A stretch of 10,128 nt of DNA, from NCBI GenBank assembly GCA_046484535.1, contig JAWOIT010000031.1:1-10128 (forward strand), in the 5' to 3' direction. Below, in pieces: positions 6,310-10,128 of the stretch. Origin of the DNA: JAPHTQ01 sp046484535 (GTDB lineage Bacteria; Pseudomonadota; Gammaproteobacteria; Thiohalomonadales; Thiohalomonadaceae). Each line of letters opens with the position of its first letter. The stretch's first letter is position 1. Position numbers and translations under genes: made by a program. The notes under the pieces were generated by a model. That model was not told the origin of the DNA. It was given only the letters and a program-made list of their open reading frames with translations, and ran no database searches.

Positions 6310-8042
6310 AGATCCGGCCCCAGAGTGATGTGCAGCCGCCAGGGTTTGCCCTCAGCGGTGAACGCCTGGGCGATATCGACCCGCAACCAGCCGATGGGAA
6401 GGCGGCGTCGGATGCCGATACCCGCTCCCTGTTCCAGGTCCCCTTCATAATCGGCAAAGGCATTGCCGGCATCGATAAAAATCGCGGAGCGCCATTTCTC
6501 GCCCATGCGATGTTCGTATTCGACACTGCCGGTCAGCAGATGCTTGCCGCCGATGACATTCCCCTCGGCGTCCTCCGGCCCCAGCGATTGATAGGCATAG
6601 CCCCGAACACTGTGATCACCCCCGGCGAAAAAACGTACCGATGGCGGTAGATTGTCAAATTCCGGTGCCCAACTGGTGCCCAGCGCACTGCGCACCAAAA
6701 ATCGTCCCTCACCTATGCTGCGTATGATCTTGCCGTTGAGGTGCGCCCGGGCCAGCGAGGTGTTAGAGACTACGCCGTCGCGGGCGCCGCGCAGTTCCAG
6801 CCCGATGCGGCTGCCTCGAACGGTATTGAGCACATCATCGGTGCTCAGACGACTCCAGGCCAGGGTCGGCATCAACAGGCGTGCATCGCCGCTTTGCAAA
6901 CCGATATCGAACTCTTCTTGGAGGAAGTTCAAGAAATAGCTGCGAAACCAGCGTCCCCGTGTCGTTTCCTTCCCTGCACCAAACGACAAGGCGGTACTGT
7001 CTATATCCTCGGTATGAGTGCTGTTGTAGTGACTGCGAATGACGACCCGGTCGCTAGCGATTCTTTTCAGCGGGATTACATACTCGGCGGATAGCTTATC
7101 CTCAAGTTCAGAAAGTCCCAATTTGGTGCTGAAACGATGTCCTCTTCGGTTAACATAACGCCGCTCCATGCCGATGCTGACTCGTGGTCCTGTGTCGGTG
7201 CCGTAGCCGAGGCCGATTTGATAACGTGTGCGTTTGTTCATCGTCAGTTGCAGTGCGATAGGAACCCGGCGATCTTGCACCGCCTCATGCTCCGCCCTGA
7301 TATCGACACGTGCAAAGTAGTCACTGCCGTAGAGCCCCTCCTGTAACTGCAACAGCTTCGTTGCAGAGTAGGGCTCCCCCGCTTTGAAGGTGATAAAGCG
7401 TCTTACCCGTTCTTCATCAATCTTCAAATCACCGCTGATGTTGACCGGACCAAAGCGGTAACGCGGGCCGCTCGCCATTTGCAGTTCGATATTCGCGTCA
7501 TAGGTTTCAAGATCGACAAGCACCCGGTGACGGCTGAAAGCGGCGTCGAAGTAGCCGCGCTCATCCGCCAGCCGCTGCAGATCGCGCTTCCATTGCTCAT
7601 AAACGCTGTGATTGAATGTATCGCCGACAGCAAGGGGAGGAGACTCAAGTAGCGTGTCAAAGGCAGGGTCCTCGGCAGCCTCGCCACTGACCGTTACATC
7701 GATCGCAGTAACGGGCAGTGGCGGACCCGGATCGATATGGTAGGCGGCCTGCCATCCACTTTCGGCCTCCTTCAACTCAGCCTCAACCGCTACACGGTAA
7801 TAACCGAATGGTTCCAGCGCCTGTTCGATCTCCTGTGGTGCCTTGCTGTGGAGGCGCCGTAACCGGCCGGGGCTGAGTTCCGGTGATGACTTCTGCTGCT
7901 CGATGCTGAGTAACAGCATGACATTTTTAAGCTCCTCACCGGAGATGCCGGTGACCTCCACCGTTACATCCACCTGCGCCAGGGCCACTGATGGCGTCAG
8001 TCCGATCGACACAAAGAGAATCCATTGAAAAATGCGGTTCAT
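6306..8042 (-). CDS. tamA: Translocation and assembly module outer-membrane component TamA
   Basis: This 578-residue Omp85-family protein is nearly the same length as E. coli TamA. Residues 1-22 form a Sec signal peptide ending ALA, before QVDVTVEV. Three POTRA domains follow (about 24-106, 108-190 and 193-268); the third opens with the typical RYRFGPVNISGD. The beta-barrel spans about 271-578. The conserved L6-loop motif is VRGY (R480-G481-Y482), within FFAGGDHSVRGYAYQSLGP, and FIDAGNAF is a typical late-strand segment. Three POTRAs, rather than five, and the tamB neighbour separate it from BamA. It ends LGPDL rather than in the Phe usual for many barrels. The ATG at 8042-8040 is preceded by AAAGG about 6 bases upstream. 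In the cell it inserts in the outer membrane and contacts the C-terminus of TamB. Confidence 0.95.
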   Translation of the reverse strand: MNRIFQWILFVSIGLTPSVALAQVDVTVEVTGISGEELKNVMLLLSIEQQKSSPELSPGRLRRLHSKAPQEIEQALEPFGYYRVAVEAELKEAESGWQAAYHIDPGPPLPVTAIDVTVSGEAAEDPAFDTLLESPPLAVGDTFNHSVYEQWKRDLQRLADERGYFDAAFSRHRVLVDLETYDANIELQMASGPRYRFGPVNISGDLKIDEERVRRFITFKAGEPYSATKLLQLQEGLYGSDYFARVDIRAEHEAVQDRRVPIALQLTMNKRTRYQIGLGYGTDTGPRVSIGMERRYVNRRGHRFSTKLGLSELEDKLSAEYVIPLKRIASDRVVIRSHYNSTHTEDIDSTALSFGAGKETTRGRWFRSYFLNFLQEEFDIGLQSGDARLLMPTLAWSRLSTDDVLNTVRGSRIGLELRGARDGVVSNTSLARAHLNGKIIRSIGEGRFLVRSALGTSWAPEFDNLPPSVRFFAGGDHSVRGYAYQSLGPEDAEGNVIGGKHLLTGSVEYEHRMGEKWRSAIFIDAGNAFADYEGDLEQGAGIGIRRRLPIGWLRVDIAQAFTAEGKPWRLHITLGPDL

Positions 8043-8077
8043 CCAGACCTTTACTCGCGATAAAACAGTGATATTGG

Positions 8078-8106
8078 CTTGTAGGGTTTTCCAGCTTCTC
8101 TATCAA
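8078..8106 (-). promoter_or_regulatory. Candidate sigma70 promoter of tamAB
   Basis: Read on the minus strand, TTGATA (8106-8101, five of six matches to TTGACA) and TACAAG (8083-8078, four of six to TATAAT) are separated by exactly 17 bases. Transcription would start near 8071, giving a leader of about 28 bases before the tamA ATG. It occupies the 83-bp gap after the transketolase gene, so tamAB may have its own start as well as read-through. I see no terminator for the transketolase gene in the gap. Confidence 0.5.
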
Positions 8107-8125
8107 AGCATAATGCCTTCATAAA

Positions 8126-10009
8126 TCATTGATTAAGTGGTGCATGTCCCTGCTCGACAATGGCGAGGACTTTGAGAACGATCTGATTATGCGAGAGGTG
8201 ATGCCGTTCGAGCAGCTCGTCCGGAGCGCCGGATTGCGGCGGCCGGGTTACCCCCATCCGATAGACATCGGCCAGGCGACCTACCTCGGAACTGACCGCA
8301 TCCCCCAGACCTCCGGCCATGCGGTGATCCTCGACGACCAGCAGTTTACCGGTCTCCCGTGCAGCCTGCTGCAACGTTGCCACATCCAGCGGATTAATCG
8401 AATAGGCGTCGATGACACGGATATGGATGTTATGCTTCAGAAGCTTCTGCTGCGCCTGCAGGGCCTCGTGCACTGTGATCCCACAGGCCACCACCGTCAA
8501 CGCATCGCGGAGCGAGCAGACCAGCGTCTTGCTGCCCCCGACAGGAAACGCTTCATCCTTGTCGTAAATCACCGGTGTCTTGGACCGTGTGGTGCGCAGA
8601 TAGACAATCCCCTTTGTCTGCATCGCCTGCTCGGTAAGCCTTACCGCGCTTAGTGCATCGCAGGGGTATAAGATAGTGGCGCCTTCTATGGCGCGAAACA
8701 TCGCCAGGTCCTCCAGGCCCATTTGCGAAGGGCCGTCTTGTCCAATGGATACCCCGGCATGACTGCCGCACAGCACCAGGTGTTCCGGCCGGCTATAGCC
8801 CGCCATGCGGATAAAGTCATGTGCCCGGGTGAGGAAGGCGGAGAAGGTGGAGGCACAGGGAAGTTTGTTGCTCACAGCCAGCCCCAGGGCGGTGCCGATC
8901 ATATTCTGTTCGGCGATATTCGCCTCGATAAACCGTTCCGGATGGGCATTCTTAAACAGTTCGGTACAGGTAGAGTTTTTCACATCGCCATCGAGTACCA
9001 CCAGCTCCGGGATCGTCTCTCCGAGCATCTGTAACGCTTGACCAAAAGCGGCCCGGGTAGCAACCTGGTCACCGGGGCGATAATTAACCGGGATGGCGGC
9101 GGGTGGGTGGGTGGTTCTTTTACGCTGTGTTGGGCTGTCACCGCACGGGGGCCGTGTTATATCGACAGGATGATCCGGTATTTCAGCCAAGGCTGACTCC
9201 AGTTCATCGGGGTTTACCGGTTTGCCGTGCAGCCCCTCTTTGCGCTCGAGAAAAGAGATACCTTTACCCTTGACGGTGCGTGCCAGGATGGCGGTCGGTC
9301 CTCCCTGACGGGTGTTCGTCAGTGCTTCGGTAAGTGCGGAGATGTCATGCCCGTCGATCTCCATGGTCCGCCAGCCGAACGCGTCGAAACGTTTGGCCAG
9401 CACTGCTGTATCGCCCAGGCTTGGCGCCCTGTCACTTTGTTGAAGACCATTGACATCGACAATGGCCACCACATTATCAAGCGATTTTTCCGACGCAAAC
9501 TGGGCCGCTTCCCAGATAGCACCTTCGGAACACTCACCATCTCCGAGAAGGCAGAAAACCCGCCGGTCGACACCGTCCATTTTCTGAGCAAAGGCAACGC
9601 CGTTTGCGGCGGAGAGCCCTTGGCCCAGTGAGCCGGTCGCCACTTTGACAAAGCGGTTCCGGGGCGTAGGGTGTCCCTCGAGGGTACTGTCAATACGGCG
9701 CAACGTATCGAGCTCCTCCTCAATCGCGCCGGCCCGATAGAGGGTGGCCCAAAGAATCGGAGCGGCATGCCCTTTGGAGAGGATAAATTCATCCACATCA
9801 TGGGCTTGCGGATCGCAGGGATTCCAGTGCATTTCATGAAAAAAGAGGGTACTCATGATTTCCGCACAGGAGAGGCAGGAGGTAGGATGGCCGGAACCTG
9901 CCTTGGTGGTCATGCCGATCACATCACGGCGCAGGGTATTGGCTATTTTGGCGAGAGACGCATGGACACTCTGCTGCCCCTTCTCATTAAACCATTGCAG
10001 CTTATTCAT
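8126..10009 (-). CDS. tkt: Transketolase, short animal-type single-chain form
   Basis: A thiamine-diphosphate enzyme of 627 residues that moves two-carbon ketol units between sugar phosphates in the pentose phosphate or Calvin cycle. The ThDP-binding half shows GSGHPTS (His41), SKGHAAP (His81), GSLGQG (126-131) and the metal-binding GDGE (Asp157) through N187. The pyrimidine half carries DGDVKNST and IAEQNM, whose Glu367 is the expected cofactor-activating glutamate. VEDHRMAGGLGDAVSS marks the C-terminal domain. Residue spacing and wording (GSLGQG rather than GPLGQG, CGSHAGVSIGQDGPSQM, TLHEAL-like VHEAL) fit the human TKT type of about 623 residues rather than E. coli TktA (663). The length excludes separately encoded half-subunits, and the motifs differ from DXS. 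The ATG at 10009-10007 was chosen for its perfect Shine-Dalgarno; an in-frame upstream extension to 10099 lacks family similarity. The linker at about 279-310 is poorly conserved. Confidence 0.93.
   Translation of the reverse strand: MNKLQWFNEKGQQSVHASLAKIANTLRRDVIGMTTKAGSGHPTSCLSCAEIMSTLFFHEMHWNPCDPQAHDVDEFILSKGHAAPILWATLYRAGAIEEELDTLRRIDSTLEGHPTPRNRFVKVATGSLGQGLSAANGVAFAQKMDGVDRRVFCLLGDGECSEGAIWEAAQFASEKSLDNVVAIVDVNGLQQSDRAPSLGDTAVLAKRFDAFGWRTMEIDGHDISALTEALTNTRQGGPTAILARTVKGKGISFLERKEGLHGKPVNPDELESALAEIPDHPVDITRPPCGDSPTQRKRTTHPPAAIPVNYRPGDQVATRAAFGQALQMLGETIPELVVLDGDVKNSTCTELFKNAHPERFIEANIAEQNMIGTALGLAVSNKLPCASTFSAFLTRAHDFIRMAGYSRPEHLVLCGSHAGVSIGQDGPSQMGLEDLAMFRAIEGATILYPCDALSAVRLTEQAMQTKGIVYLRTTRSKTPVIYDKDEAFPVGGSKTLVCSLRDALTVVACGITVHEALQAQQKLLKHNIHIRVIDAYSINPLDVATLQQAARETGKLLVVEDHRMAGGLGDAVSSEVGRLADVYRMGVTRPPQSGAPDELLERHHLSHNQIVLKVLAIVEQGHAPLNQ
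9090..9111 (+). other. G-quadruplex-type G-run motif inside the transketolase gene
   Basis: Four GGG runs (9090-9092, 9101-9103, 9105-9107, 9109-9111) are separated by loops of 8, 1 and 1 bases on the plus strand, which is the template strand for the transketolase gene. The position encodes the Pro-rich interdomain linker (around residues 300-306). The pattern fits the usual G4 definition with one long loop; whether it folds is unknown. Confidence 0.4.
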
Positions 10010-10015
10010 AAGAAC

Positions 10016-10021
10016 ACCTCC
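10016..10021 (-). promoter_or_regulatory. Ribosome binding site deciding the transketolase start
   Basis: GGAGGT read on the minus strand lies 6 bases before the ATG at 10009. It is a perfect Shine-Dalgarno and fixes the start 90 bases inside the longest open frame. Confidence 0.85.
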
Positions 10022-10067
10022 AGGTATTGATGGAATGCGCCCCATCGCACACCGGTCAGGGTGGAAT

Positions 10068-10096
10068 CTTAAAAGCATAGGCAAGAGATACGACAA
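10068..10096 (-). promoter_or_regulatory. Weak candidate promoter upstream of the transketolase gene
   Basis: On the minus strand, TTGTCG (10096-10091) and TTTAAG (10073-10068) each match consensus at four of six positions and are 17 bases apart. The leader would run about 50 bases and includes a small gatgg/ccatc stem (10029-10033 with 10042-10046). It is suggestive only. The remaining bases to the window edge show nothing recognisable. Confidence 0.3.
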
Positions 10097-10128
10097 CACA
10101 AACTGATCCCGCCTTAATATCAGCCTGC

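Noticed and set aside
8129..8653. Plus-strand open frame of 174 codons opposite the transketolase gene
   Set aside because: Antisense to conserved transketolase motifs; no independent support.
10010..10099. N-terminal extension of the transketolase to an ATG at 10099
   Set aside because: The perfect GGAGGT lies directly before the ATG at 10009, and the extra 30 residues resemble nothing in the family.
1..10128. CRISPR array, tRNA, rRNA, insertion sequence or phage genes
   Set aside because: I saw no spaced direct repeats, cloverleaf-like sequence, transposase motif or terminal inverted repeats with target duplications.

Overview
The window looks like chromosomal DNA from a GC-rich gammaproteobacterium. 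The evidence is a TamA/TamB pair of E. coli-like length and order, diderm-type signal peptides, strong Shine-Dalgarno sites and compact intergenic spaces. Every assignment comes from reading motifs; no database was searched. A free-living or symbiotic chemoautotroph of the purple-sulfur-bacteria side of the Gammaproteobacteria is possible, because MtaB and a short (animal-type) transketolase are absent from enterics, but this is only inference.

Layout. Plus strand, left third: the 3' part of a SAM-dependent methyltransferase gene (cut by the window edge) ends at a strong hairpin terminator at 681-711. After it come a sigma70-like promoter and mtaB (790-1986), a tRNA methylthiotransferase gene. 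A 194-bp spacer leads to a small secreted two-EF-hand protein (2181-2477). Minus strand, right two thirds, read from the right edge: a 627-residue transketolase gene (8126-10009), an 83-bp spacer with a good promoter candidate, then tamA (6306-8042) and tamB (2554-6309), which overlap by 4 bp in a GTGA junction. The EF-hand gene and tamB converge on a 76-bp spacer almost filled by a GC-rich inverted repeat with a run of ten C.

Function. TamA (outer-membrane barrel with three POTRA domains) and TamB (inner-membrane-anchored beta-rich periplasmic bridge) form the translocation and assembly module, which acts in outer-membrane protein assembly and/or phospholipid transport. The transketolase serves the pentose phosphate or Calvin cycle. 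MtaB modifies t6A37 of tRNA. The methyltransferase resembles those I recall from aryl-polyene-type pigment clusters, so such a cluster may lie to the left of the window. I see no mobile element, CRISPR array, tRNA or rRNA. The region is mostly ordinary core genome, and I do not find a convincing new multi-gene system in it.
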